Of a stretch of 64,000 nt of DNA, positions 34,776 through 42,878 are shown one piece after another. Position 1 is the stretch's first letter. Every line of letters begins with the position of its first letter. Position numbers and translations under genes: made by a program. Origin of the DNA: Microbacterium horticulturae. Its GTDB lineage: Bacteria; Actinomycetota; Actinomycetes; Actinomycetales; Microbacteriaceae. Below the pieces are notes generated by a model that saw only the letters and a program-made list of their open reading frames with translations, made no database searches and was not told where the DNA came from. The stretch spans positions 1,550,001 to 1,614,000 of the forward strand of contig NZ_CP119108.1 of NCBI RefSeq assembly GCF_029094505.1. Direction: 5' to 3'.

Positions 34776-36646
34776 TGGCGGGGCGCATCGCACAGGCCGA
34801 CATCGACGAGGTCAAGGCCCGCGTGAACATCGCCGACGTGATCGGCGAACGAGTGGCGCTCAAGCCGGCCGGCATCGGCTCGATGAAGGGGCTGTGTCCG
34901 TTTCACGAGGAGAAGAGCCCGAGCTTCAACGTGCGCCCGCAGGTGGGCTTCTACCACTGCTTCGGCTGCGGCGAGTCCGGTGACGTCTACACGTTCCTGC
35001 GGCAGATGGACCATCTCACGTTCACCGAGGCCGTTGAGCGGATGGCTGCCCGCATCGGGTACACGCTGCACTACGAAGAGGGCGGCGCCGCTCCCGAGAC
35101 GTCCGGGCGGACCCGGTTGTACGCCGCGAACGCGGCAGCCGCCGAGTGGTATCGCCAGCAGCTCATGACGCCGGCCGCCGATGCCGGTCGGCGCTTCCTC
35201 GGTCAGCGCGGGTTCGACGCGGGTGCTGCCGCTCATTTCGGCGTCGGCTTCGCCCCCAAGGGCTGGTCGGGGCTGCGCGACGCTCTGCACAAGCAGGGCT
35301 TCACCGACGAAGAACTGCTGGCGGCCGGGCTCGTCTCGCAGGGGCAGCGCGGGGTCTACGACCGTTTTCGGGGCCGGGTGGTGTGGCCGATCCGGGACAT
35401 CACCGGGCAGACCCTCGGCTTCGGCGCCCGGCGGCTGTTCGATGACGACAACGGTCCCAAATACCTGAACACCCCCGAGACCGTGCTCTACAAGAAGACG
35501 CAGGTGCTGTACGGGCTCGACCTCGCCAAGCGCGACATCTCACGGGGCGATCCGCGGCGCGTTGTCGTCGTCGAGGGGTACACCGATGTCATGGCCTGCC
35601 ACCTGGCCGGGGTCACCACGGCCGTGGCCACCTGCGGTACGGCATTCGGCGGCGACCACATGAACATCCTGCGCCGGGTGATCGGCGACGACGGATCCGC
35701 CGAGGTCGTGTTCACGTTCGATCCCGACGCCGCCGGGCAGAAGGCCGCGGTACGAGCGTTCGCCTCGACCAAGGGGCTGAAGGCGCAGAGCTTCGTGGCC
35801 ACCGGTCCGGAGGGGCTGGACCCCTGCGACCTCCGTCTGCAGCGGGGGGATGCCGCGGTCCGATCGCTCATGGACACGAAGGTGCCCATGTTCGAGTTCG
35901 TCATCGACCAGCGCGTCGCGGGATTTGATCTGTCGACCGTGGAGGGGCGCATCGGGGGGCTGCGTGCGGCGGCTCCGATCGTCGCCGAGCTGCGCGATCC
36001 GCTGCTGCGCAGCGAATACAAGCACGTGCTGTCACGGCGGCTGGGCATGGAGCCCGGTGCCGTCGATCATGAAGTCGAGCGCGCGGGTCGGGCCGAGGCG
36101 AATCACACGCGGGACTTGCAGCGACACGAACCCGCCGCATCCGCCCCCTCCGCCGAACACGGCGCCCCCGAGCTGCGCGTCACGCTCGCCACGCTGCAGC
36201 GCACGCCCGATGTCGGACTGGAGCGCGACGCGATGATGGGCTTTCTGCAGTACGGGCATCGGGTCGAAACGACACTGCGTGTGCGCGCGCTGACGCTGCC
36301 GATGCGCAACCCGGCGCTGGAGGCCGTGCGGCAGAGTGTCGCAGCTGCGACGGATGTGGAGCGCGCCGGCTGGGCGGTCGATGCGGTATCGGCCGTGCGC
36401 GAGCCCTACCGGTCGCTCGCGGCCGAGCTGCTGACCGGCGAGTTTCCGGCACGCGACGACGATCATGCGGTCGTGTCGGCGCACGACCTCGCCCGACGGC
36501 TGATCGTGCGCTCTCTCGACGGACGCAAACGCGAACTGCTGGGCGCCATTCAGCGTGTCCCCGCCGATTCGGACGAGGGCCGGGCCGTCCGTATCGAGCT
36601 GCGGGAACTCGACGCGGAACGTCAGCGGCTCTTGGCCGACTCATAG
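34775..36646 (+). CDS. dnaG: DNA primase
   Basis: This 623-residue primase has an N-terminal zinc-binding domain (CPFHEEKSPSF and FHCFGCGESGDV-type motif, about 41-70), an RNA-polymerase domain with the TOPRIM segment (VVVVEGYTDVMA and FDPDAAGQKAA) and a C-terminal helicase-binding domain. Start at ATG 34775 overlaps the dgt stop as TGATG. The C-terminal quarter has an Ala/Pro-rich linker around position 450. Confidence 0.95.
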   Translation: MAGRIAQADIDEVKARVNIADVIGERVALKPAGIGSMKGLCPFHEEKSPSFNVRPQVGFYHCFGCGESGDVYTFLRQMDHLTFTEAVERMAARIGYTLHYEEGGAAPETSGRTRLYAANAAAAEWYRQQLMTPAADAGRRFLGQRGFDAGAAAHFGVGFAPKGWSGLRDALHKQGFTDEELLAAGLVSQGQRGVYDRFRGRVVWPIRDITGQTLGFGARRLFDDDNGPKYLNTPETVLYKKTQVLYGLDLAKRDISRGDPRRVVVVEGYTDVMACHLAGVTTAVATCGTAFGGDHMNILRRVIGDDGSAEVVFTFDPDAAGQKAAVRAFASTKGLKAQSFVATGPEGLDPCDLRLQRGDAAVRSLMDTKVPMFEFVIDQRVAGFDLSTVEGRIGGLRAAAPIVAELRDPLLRSEYKHVLSRRLGMEPGAVDHEVERAGRAEANHTRDLQRHEPAASAPSAEHGAPELRVTLATLQRTPDVGLERDAMMGFLQYGHRVETTLRVRALTLPMRNPALEAVRQSVAAATDVERAGWAVDAVSAVREPYRSLAAELLTGEFPARDDDHAVVSAHDLARRLIVRSLDGRKRELLGAIQRVPADSDEGRAVRIELRELDAERQRLLADS

Positions 36647-36688
36647 GCGTCGGTGGCGCCGCCCCCGCGGACACGGCAGGATGAAGGC

Positions 36689-37480
36689 ATGGCCCGCCAT
36701 CGTGACACCGACGTCGCCATCGAGTGCGTCGACCTCTCCATCGCTCGCGCCTCCGCACGCGGAGGAGACCTCGCGCGCGTGGTCGACGGCGTCAGCGCGC
36801 GGCTGCCGCATGCGGGCGCTCTCGCGGTGCTCGGGCCCACGGGGGCGGGGAAGTCGAGCCTGGCGGCAGTGCTCGCCGGCGCAGAAGAACCCGGCCTGGC
36901 GGTGGTGGGCGGCGACGCGTGGGTCGAGGGCATCCCGGTGCGCAAGCCGGGTCGAGCGCACCGCCTGCACACCTATGTGACCGGTTATCTCGCTCAGGGC
37001 GACGGTTCACGGCTGCCCTCGCGGCTGACGGTCGAAGAGGTCATCTCGTCACCGATCACTCGTCGCTCGCGCAGAGCCGACAAGCGGGCGCTGGCGATAC
37101 GGGTCGCCGCCCTCCTCGATGAGATGAAGCTGCCGCTGGGCATCGCCGTGAAGTACCCGTACGAGCTCAGTGCCGGCATGCGGCAGCGCGTCGCGTTCGC
37201 CCGTGCTGTGATGCTGCAACCACGGGTGCTCATCGCCGACGACCTTCTGGCGAATCTCGACCTCTCCGCGCGCGAGGCGGTCCTTGCGGCGATTCGCCGA
37301 CGTCGCGATGCGTACGGCATGTCGACGCTGCTGGTGGGCAACGACCGCGACAGTGTCGAGGCGCTCAATGCTCGGGTTCTGGTGCTGCGCGCGGGGCACG
37401 TCGTGGCGGTCGGTGAGAGCGCCGCTGACGTCACGTGGACGCCCAGTGGTGAGGCCGATCATCGCCTCATCGCGTCATGA
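36689..37480 (+). CDS. Orphan ABC-type ATPase with altered catalytic motifs
   Basis: The protein has 263 residues and an intact Walker A, GPTGAGKSS (about 50-58). The signature is LSAGMRQRVAFARA, close to the Opp/Dpp type. The Walker B reads VLIADDLLANLD, with Asp where the catalytic Glu normally sits, and the H-loop region reads LLVGNDRDS with no His. No permease or binding protein is adjacent. It may be a non-transport ATPase or a slow hydrolyser; function is unknown. CAGGAT ends six bases before the ATG. tRNA-Asn lies downstream. Confidence 0.75.
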   Translation: MARHRDTDVAIECVDLSIARASARGGDLARVVDGVSARLPHAGALAVLGPTGAGKSSLAAVLAGAEEPGLAVVGGDAWVEGIPVRKPGRAHRLHTYVTGYLAQGDGSRLPSRLTVEEVISSPITRRSRRADKRALAIRVAALLDEMKLPLGIAVKYPYELSAGMRQRVAFARAVMLQPRVLIADDLLANLDLSAREAVLAAIRRRRDAYGMSTLLVGNDRDSVEALNARVLVLRAGHVVAVGESAADVTWTPSGEADHRLIAS

Positions 37481-37536
37481 GCACCCTCAGAAGTTTGCTA
37501 AGCTAGATGAGCTGTCCGCGGCAACGCGGAACGTAT

Positions 37537-37609
37537 TCCTCCATAGCTCAATTGGCAGAGCAGCCGGCTGTTAACCGGCAGGTTCTTGGTTCGAGTCCAA
37601 GTGGGGGAG
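37537..37609 (+). tRNA. tRNA-Asn (GTT)
   Basis: The complete cloverleaf is present: acceptor TCCTCCA with TGGGGGA, D-stem GCTC/GAGC, anticodon stem GCCGG/CCGGC around CTGTTAA (anticodon GTT), and T-stem TTGG/CCAA. The discriminator base is G and the CCA end is not encoded. Confidence 0.96.
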
Positions 37610-37612
37610 CGA

Positions 37613-37647
37613 AAGGCCTCGGGCTCCACCCCGGGGCCTTTTTCTTT
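37613..37647 (+). terminator. tRNA-Asn terminator
   Basis: An 11-bp stem (37613-37623 with 37630-37640, one G-U) is followed by a T-rich tract, TTTCTTT. It probably also ends the convergent IclR gene. Confidence 0.88.
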
Positions 37648-37651
37648 GACC

Positions 37652-38443
37652 TCACTCGCGCACGGCCGCCGCGAACTGCCCGCTGATGCGGCGGCTGAGG
37701 ACGGCCGCGGTCTCGCTGACACGGGCGGCGAGCTCCGCCCAGGTGTGCTCGTCGGTGTGCTCCGCGGAGAAGGTGAGGGCCACCGCCGCCGCCGGCCAGC
37801 CGACATGGTCGAGCACAGCCACCGCCACCGAACCGAGTCCGGGGGTCACCTCACCGTTCTCCGTGGCGTAGCCCGCCTGGCGCACCGTGGTGAGCAGCTG
37901 CTTGAGCTCTCCGTAGGTGCGGGGGCCGCCGCCCGCGCGGTCGGTGAACGAACCGGCGTCCGGATACAGGGCTCGGCGCTGGGCCGGCGGGAGGGCGGCC
38001 AGCATGGCGCGTCCGGTCGCCGTCAGGTGGGCCGGAAGCCGGACGCCCACATCGGTGACCAGCGACGGGCGGTGAGGAGCCCGTTCTTCCACGAGATAGA
38101 GCACGTCGCGTCCGTGCAGAACCCCCAGATGGCCGCTCTCGCCGATCCGGTCGACGAGATCGGCGACTAACGGCCGTCCGAGCCGGGTCAGCGGCTGCTG
38201 CCGGGAGAAGCCGCTGGAGAGCTCGAAAGCCGCGACTCCGAGGCCGTAACGCTTCTCTTCGGGCAGATGGACGACGAACCCGCGTTGTTGCAGCACGGTG
38301 AGCAGGTGGTAGGCGCTCGAGCGGGGAAGGCCCAACGCCGCGGCCAGATGGGCGACGGCGACCGGCCCGCGCTGTGTGGCCAGGAACGAAAGGATCCGCA
38401 GTGCGGCGTCGGCTGCGGGCACCTGCGACCGATTGTCGGGCAT
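37652..38443 (-). CDS. IclR family transcriptional regulator
   Basis: This 263-residue regulator has an N-terminal winged helix (AALRILSFLATQ, and LPRSSAYHLLTVLQQRGFV) and a C-terminal IclR effector domain (LTATGRAMLAALP, and GSVAVAVLDHVGWPAAAVAL). Effector and targets are unknown; it stands alone between tRNA-Asn and rnhA. TACGGT ends six bases before its ATG, so it is likely leaderless. Confidence 0.9.
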   Translation of the reverse strand: MPDNRSQVPAADAALRILSFLATQRGPVAVAHLAAALGLPRSSAYHLLTVLQQRGFVVHLPEEKRYGLGVAAFELSSGFSRQQPLTRLGRPLVADLVDRIGESGHLGVLHGRDVLYLVEERAPHRPSLVTDVGVRLPAHLTATGRAMLAALPPAQRRALYPDAGSFTDRAGGGPRTYGELKQLLTTVRQAGYATENGEVTPGLGSVAVAVLDHVGWPAAAVALTFSAEHTDEHTWAELAARVSETAAVLSRRISGQFAAAVRE

Positions 38444-38541
38444 GCCTTCACCGTACTCGTCGGTCTGTCATCACAGACGGACGGGTCACCGGTAAACTCG
38501 CTGGTCGGGCTCGCGCCCGCAGCAGCGGAAGGAAGCAGATC

Positions 38542-39084
38542 ATTCAGAACTACACGGTGGCCACCGACGGAGCCTGCTCGGGCAACCCGGGCCCGACGGG
38601 ATGGGCATGGATCGGCGAGGACGGACAGTGGGCCGCCGGTTCGCTTCCGCAGGGCACGAACAACATCGGTGAACTGCTTGCGCTGCTCAACGCGATCCGT
38701 GATCACCGCGACGTCGAGAACCTCACCGTCCAGGCCGACTCGAAGTACGCGATCGACACCTACTCGTCGTGGATGGACGGGCACGCGCGCCGCGGCTGGA
38801 AGACCAGCACGGGCGCGCGCACGAAGAACGTCGACATCCTCAAAGAGCTCATCGCCGAGCGCGATGAGCGCCGCGAGCATGGGCTGCCCGATGTGATCCT
38901 CGAGCACGTACGAGGTCACGCGGGACACCGGCTCAACAGCTGGGCCGACGAGCGCGCCGTACGCGCCGCCAAGCACGGGGCGAAGGGGACGGCGAGCCGT
39001 TGGTCGTCGCTGGACGGTCAGGAGCCTCTCGACGTGACCGTCGACCCGCCCCGCTCCGCGCAGGACAAACCGAAACGACGCTAG
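38542..39084 (+). CDS. rnhA: Ribonuclease HI
   Basis: This RNase H1 of about 180 residues has the DEDD catalytic set: Asp in ATDGACSGNPGP, Glu in NNIGELLA, Asp in QADSKYAID, and Asp in NSWADERA. It degrades RNA in RNA-DNA hybrids. There is no ATG, GTG or TTG at a sensible place: GGAAGGAAG is followed by cag, then ATC (38539) and ATT (38542). The next in-frame GTG (38557) would remove most of the first beta strand. ATT or ATC is therefore the best start. The stop shares CTAG with def. Confidence 0.88.
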   Translation: MQNYTVATDGACSGNPGPTGWAWIGEDGQWAAGSLPQGTNNIGELLALLNAIRDHRDVENLTVQADSKYAIDTYSSWMDGHARRGWKTSTGARTKNVDILKELIAERDERREHGLPDVILEHVRGHAGHRLNSWADERAVRAAKHGAKGTASRWSSLDGQEPLDVTVDPPRSAQDKPKRR

Positions 39085-39647
39085 GCGTCGATGTCGTCGA
39101 CGCCGGGCGTCCACGCCTGGCCCGGGCGGCCCCAGCCACGCTTACGCGCGATCTTCTGCGTCGTCTTCCAGTCACTGTCACTGAGGCGGTCGATGTAGAG
39201 CACGCCGTCGAGGTGATCGAATTCGTGCTGCATGATGCGCGCGCGCCAACCGTCCACCTCGATATGGACGGGCCGGCCCTCGACATCCATTCCCGTGACC
39301 AGCACTTCGTCCGAGCGGCGGAGCGGGAATCGCTCGCCGGGGAACGACAGGCAGCCCTCCGATTCTTCATCGGGGTCGGGTGCGCCGGGTTCGGCCGGCT
39401 TCATCCACAGCACCGGGTTGAGGATCTCGCCCCGCCACGGGGCGCCGTCGTCGTCCTGATACGTGTAGACGTAGATGCGCAGCGGCACGCCGACCTGGGG
39501 CGCCGCGAGGCCCACGCCGGGAGCGGCATCCATCGTCTCGTACATGTCGGCGACAAGCTGCCGGATCTCATCGGTGATCTCGTCGACGAGGGCTGCGGGG
39601 GAGTGCAGCACGGGGTCGCCCATGATGCGGATGGGAAGAACTGGCAC
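39081..39647 (-). CDS. def: Peptide deformylase
   Basis: This 188-residue iron/zinc hydrolase removes the formyl group from nascent proteins. All three motifs are present: GVGLAAPQVG (about 45-54), EGCLSFPGE with the metal-binding Cys, and QHEFDHLDGVLY with the HExxH-type variant HEFDH. The GTG start is placed by TAGGCT ending six bases upstream. Confidence 0.96.
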   Translation of the reverse strand: MPVLPIRIMGDPVLHSPAALVDEITDEIRQLVADMYETMDAAPGVGLAAPQVGVPLRIYVYTYQDDDGAPWRGEILNPVLWMKPAEPGAPDPDEESEGCLSFPGERFPLRRSDEVLVTGMDVEGRPVHIEVDGWRARIMQHEFDHLDGVLYIDRLSDSDWKTTQKIARKRGWGRPGQAWTPGVDDIDA

Positions 39648-39689
39648 GTCTTCAGCCTACCGGCGGCCCCGCCCAGGTAATGTCGAAGG

Positions 39690-40688
39690 GTGATCGCGAC
39701 GGACCTGCCGCTGGACGATGTCACCGACCAGCTGGTCGGGGTCCTCGGTGACCCGAAGATCCTCATCGGAATCCCGCTCGCTCTGCTGGGCGCCGTGTTC
39801 ATGTCGTTCGGTGCGCAGTACCAGTACCGCGGGGTCAACAAGGTCGAGCGGCTCACCGGAACCAGCGGCAGCGAGGGGCTGACCGGCAAGCAGATGCTGA
39901 GCCTGCTGCGGCGCCCGTCGTGGGTCGTCGGCACACTCATGCTGGGCCTGGCGATCGTCTGCCAGCTGAGCGCCCTCGTGTTCGCCCCGCTGATCCTCGT
40001 GCAGCCGCTGGGCGCGGTCTCGCTCGTGATCACGACGCTGCTGAACGCCCGCGTCTCTGGGCACAAGCCGACCAAGCAGTCCGTGAGATCGATCATCGCC
40101 TGTGTGGGCGGCATCTTCGTGTTCGTAACCATTGCCGCGTTCGTGGCCACGGAGACGCGGCTGACGGACGGCCAGATCCTGACCGTGGTCGTCATGCTCG
40201 GCGTCGTGCTGGTTCTGGCGGCCGGAACCTGGCTCGCGTTCCGCAAGCGCGCCCACCCCCTGTTCTACATCGTGACCTCCGGCATCCTCTACGGCTTCGT
40301 CGCGACTCTCGCCAAGATCGTCATCAAGCGCGTGCAGGCCGGCGACATCGACGGGCTCACGATCGGCTGCGTGGTGGGCCTCCTCCTCGCGGTCGCGCTG
40401 GGAGCGTACTTCGTGCAGACCGCATACTCGGTCGGCCCACCCGATCTGGTGATCGCCGGGCTCACCGTGATCGATCCGATGGTCGCCGTGCTCATCGGGC
40501 TGCTCGTGCTGAAAGAAGCGGCGACGGCCAACGTCTGGGCCTTCCTCGGCTTTGTGGCTGCCGGTCTCATCGCGGTGTACGGCGTTTTCTCGCTGGCGCG
40601 CAACCATCCGCAGGTGATCAGCGAGAGCCAAGAGCTGCCGATCCGTCGCGGCAGCCATGGGACCGACGACGGCAAGCCGAAGCGCTAG
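39690..40688 (+). CDS. DMT-superfamily transporter
   Basis: This 332-residue protein has nine to ten membrane helices and the drug/metabolite transporter fold, with LILVQPLGAVSLVITTLLNA in the middle and VIDPMVAVLIGLLVLKE near the end. The NIPA-like arrangement is common in actinobacteria. Substrate is unknown. GTG start is supported by TAATGT ending six bases upstream. Its stop shares a CTAG with the next gene on the other strand. Confidence 0.82.
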   Translation: MIATDLPLDDVTDQLVGVLGDPKILIGIPLALLGAVFMSFGAQYQYRGVNKVERLTGTSGSEGLTGKQMLSLLRRPSWVVGTLMLGLAIVCQLSALVFAPLILVQPLGAVSLVITTLLNARVSGHKPTKQSVRSIIACVGGIFVFVTIAAFVATETRLTDGQILTVVVMLGVVLVLAAGTWLAFRKRAHPLFYIVTSGILYGFVATLAKIVIKRVQAGDIDGLTIGCVVGLLLAVALGAYFVQTAYSVGPPDLVIAGLTVIDPMVAVLIGLLVLKEAATANVWAFLGFVAAGLIAVYGVFSLARNHPQVISESQELPIRRGSHGTDDGKPKR

Positions 40689-40972
40689 TCCCGCTGCGTG
40701 CGGATCACGATGCGGCCGTCGTGAATGCGCCCCTTGTCGCCCGGGATCGGCGCGGGCGCCGGCAGCTCGACCTGCGTCTCCCAGTCGGTGTGCGCCTCTT
40801 CGGCCGTGGGGCGCCAGACGACGTCGAGTCCGGATCCGAGTCCGCCGAACGATGACGCCGTGCGTCGGTCCTGTCGGCGTCGGGTTGCGCGGTGCAGCGC
40901 CGGTGCGCAGAGGATGACGACGAGGGATGCCGCGGCCGCCCCCGCGATCACGAGCCAGCCCGTCGCATCCAT
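40685..40972 (-). CDS. Small single-pass membrane protein
   Basis: This 95-residue protein has one N-terminal helix (about 6-26, GWLVIAGAAAASLVVILC), a basic stretch (RRRQDRR) and a soluble tail ending GRIHDGRIVIRTQRD. It is of unknown function. Start was taken at ATG 40972 because the helix begins there; the frame is open through the tRNA-Met region but that part is not credible. It converges on the DMT gene. Confidence 0.65.
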   Translation of the reverse strand: MDATGWLVIAGAAAASLVVILCAPALHRATRRRQDRRTASSFGGLGSGLDVVWRPTAEEAHTDWETQVELPAPAPIPGDKGRIHDGRIVIRTQRD

Positions 40973-41019
40973 GGTGTGATCATCCCATGGCTCTGACAGG
41001 ATAGGCTCGATGTCCGAGA

Positions 41020-41093
41020 GGGGCGGTGGCCAAGCTGGTGAAGGCAGCGGGCTCATAACCCGACGATCGTGGGTTCAAGTCCCACCCGCCCTA
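41020..41093 (+). tRNA. tRNA-Met (CAT)
   Basis: The cloverleaf has acceptor GGGGCGG with CCGCCCT (G1-U72 at the end), a GCC/GGC D-stem, anticodon loop CTCATAA (anticodon CAT) flanked by GGG/CCC, and T-stem GTGGG/CCCAC. The GGG/CCC pairs near the loop are seen in initiators, but the first pair is not the C-A mismatch of an initiator. An Ile2 (k2CAU) tRNA cannot be excluded. CCA is not encoded. A TAGGCT -10 lies at 41002-41007. Confidence 0.88.
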
Positions 41094-41099
41094 CGCACA

Positions 41100-41130
41100 A
41101 GCCCCGACTGGTCAATAACTGGTCGGGGCT
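41100..41130 (+). terminator. tRNA-Met terminator
   Basis: A perfect 9-bp inverted repeat, AGCCCCGAC (41100-41108) and GTCGGGGCT (41122-41130), is followed by CTTAT. The relic integrase frame ends in it. Confidence 0.8.
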
Positions 41131-41139
41131 CTTATCTGG

Positions 41140-41412
41140 CTGTGCGACGCTCCCACGACGTCGGCTCGCCCCAGCGTCAGGCTGCCCTTCTTCTCGAGCC
41201 ACGCCGGCGCAAGACTCCCGACCGGGGCATTGCCCATCGGCGGGTCGACGTACTCGCAGCGCGCCTTCGACGCGCTCACCGACGCGAGGATAAGTTCGGC
41301 GTCCTTCTTCGTCTTGAAGCCGCGTTGTCTGTCTGCGACTCGTCAGACTTTCGATACCGGGCCGGTACCGCTTCCCCGCGGCTGTGGCACACGGGGAGAT
41401 CGTGCCGGCCAT
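41140..41412 (-). pseudogene. Tyrosine integrase, N-terminal relic
   Basis: Three frames read together give an actinobacterial phage-integrase N-terminus: MAGTISPCATAAGKRYR, then ARYRKSDESQTD, then RGFKTKKDAELILASVSASK, CEYVDP and GSLAPAWLEKK. Two one-base deletions separate the pieces (GGG to GG after KRYR, and a lost G before RGF). The gene stops after about 90 codons at the tRNA-Met terminator; the catalytic domain is missing. It starts two bases after the stop of the HIRAN-like gene. This marks an old integration at tRNA-Met. Confidence 0.8.
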
Positions 41413-41414
41413 GG

Positions 41415-42689
41415 TCAGTCGTTCCACATGGGCTCAGACTGGGTCGCTTCTCCGTGCAGGGAGGGGATCGTCTGCGGAGCCTCAAACCAGGTCTCCGGGA
41501 TCTCGTGCGCTTTCGCGGCCTGCACTGTCACTTGCACGGAGATCTGGCTGCCCTTGACCCGCAGCCACGCGGCGGCCGCCATGCCCTGCATCGCGAGGTG
41601 CCGGATAGTCGGGATGAAGTGCTCACTGGATGCGGCGGTGAGCTTGCCGATGACGTGCCCATCGATGCTGGCCTCGACGCTAGCCTTCGCGCCGGCACGG
41701 GCCGCGGGAGCGATCGTAAGCGTGCCGAGCGCGTACCCATCACCCTCATGGTTGACGTAGTCGGTGAGCACGTCGAGGTGGTTCTCTTCGCCGGTCAACT
41801 GCAGTGCGCGCCCGGCGGGGAGGATGCTGTGCGGCGCGGCCGGCGGCTCGTTCAGCGGCACGATCAGGTGCGGGGCGTCGAGCGCGACACGCACGTTCGC
41901 GTGGATCTTGAGCTTGCGGCGGTCTTCCCATTGTTCGCGGGCGACGATCCAGATGCGGGCCTTGACCTCGGGCGCGAAGCCGGCGTCGACGATCGACGTG
42001 AGGATCGGCTGGTAGATGGCGGCGTCGTCGCGGCTGAGGTATCCGACGTGCTGGTTGTTGAGGACGACCATGACCGCGTTCGCGTCGTATCGGTTCGTGG
42101 GTTCGGGGATCAGGTACGCGCTGACGTCCTCGAGGATGATCTCTTCGTCGCGCGTGGGGCGCCGGCCGACGGCCTTCACGATCGCGTCGGTGCGCGCGAA
42201 CTCGCCCTCGACCTCCGTGCTCGGATACTTCCCGCCGAGTAGCCGGTACGGCTTCAGCGCAGGCTTGGCATCACGCTTCGGTGTGGGCGCCGTGGCGGGG
42301 GGAACAGAAGGGGTAGCGACGACGGGTTGCGGCGGTGCCGCGACGACCGGTTGCGGCGGCGATGCTGGCGCGGAAGGAACGGACGGCACTACCAGCGCGG
42401 GCGCGGCGGACGGCACAGGTGGCACCGATGACACGGACGGCGCGCCATACGGTTCCCCGTAGAGCATCGCGGACCGCTGGTCGGCTGCATTGCGCGACGA
42501 GCGCATTACGCTTCCGCTCTTGGCCGCGCGCATGGCGACGATTACCCACAGCACGATCGCCGCGATGAGACACAAGAGGCCAAACGCGGAAACTCCACCG
42601 CCCTCGACTCCGCCGATTCCGCCTCCGCCCAAGAAGAGCACAACACCGGCCCCCAGCGTGATCCATCCCCACAGGCGGAGCTTGTCCAT
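41415..42689 (-). CDS. Membrane-anchored HIRAN-like domain protein
   Basis: The 424-residue protein starts with two membrane helices (about 5-26 and 36-56). A Pro/Val/Ala-rich linker follows (about 90-140, with repeated PPQPVVA units). A soluble part then contains IPEPTNRYDANAVMVV and VGYLSRDDA, which match the HIRAN pattern (NxYDxNAV, VGYL). HIRAN domains bind DNA 3' ends and usually sit in helicases or nucleases, so a membrane-anchored one is odd. ATG at 42689 is preceded by GGGGAA. It lies next to the integrase relic and is probably element cargo. Confidence 0.7.
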   Translation of the reverse strand: MDKLRLWGWITLGAGVVLFLGGGGIGGVEGGGVSAFGLLCLIAAIVLWVIVAMRAAKSGSVMRSSRNAADQRSAMLYGEPYGAPSVSSVPPVPSAAPALVVPSVPSAPASPPQPVVAAPPQPVVATPSVPPATAPTPKRDAKPALKPYRLLGGKYPSTEVEGEFARTDAIVKAVGRRPTRDEEIILEDVSAYLIPEPTNRYDANAVMVVLNNQHVGYLSRDDAAIYQPILTSIVDAGFAPEVKARIWIVAREQWEDRRKLKIHANVRVALDAPHLIVPLNEPPAAPHSILPAGRALQLTGEENHLDVLTDYVNHEGDGYALGTLTIAPAARAGAKASVEASIDGHVIGKLTAASSEHFIPTIRHLAMQGMAAAAWLRVKGSQISVQVTVQAAKAHEIPETWFEAPQTIPSLHGEATQSEPMWND

Positions 42690-42878
42690 CTTGTGATTCC
42701 CCTTTCCCCAGGTATCCAGGTGGCCGCGTCGCCGACGCGGACGCTCGGTCGTGCAACGCCTGCCCGCCACTGACCAGCGCCCATCCGCGGCGCGACGTAG
42801 ACGGAACGGTTTGGCCCGTAGCAGTGCACGCTGGTCGGCGAGAATCCTACCCTGAACCTCCGACGTCGGCCGTTGAGA
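42690..42878. other. Intergenic region upstream of the HIRAN-like gene
   Basis: This 189-base stretch between the HIRAN-like gene and nnrE has no open frame I can support and no copy of the tRNA-Met 3' end that could be the far attachment site. TCCTACCCT near 42845 is the only promoter-like word seen. Confidence 0.4.

Noticed and set aside
41053..41427. An open frame of 124 codons on the minus strand across tRNA-Met
   Set aside because: It reads antisense through the tRNA and gives the usual tRNA-derived peptide (VGLEPTI). Only its start corresponds to the integrase relic.
42690..42878. A second copy of the tRNA-Met 3' end as the far attachment site of the relic element
   Set aside because: No stretch matching the T-arm or acceptor strand of tRNA-Met was found, so the far border was lost or lies elsewhere.
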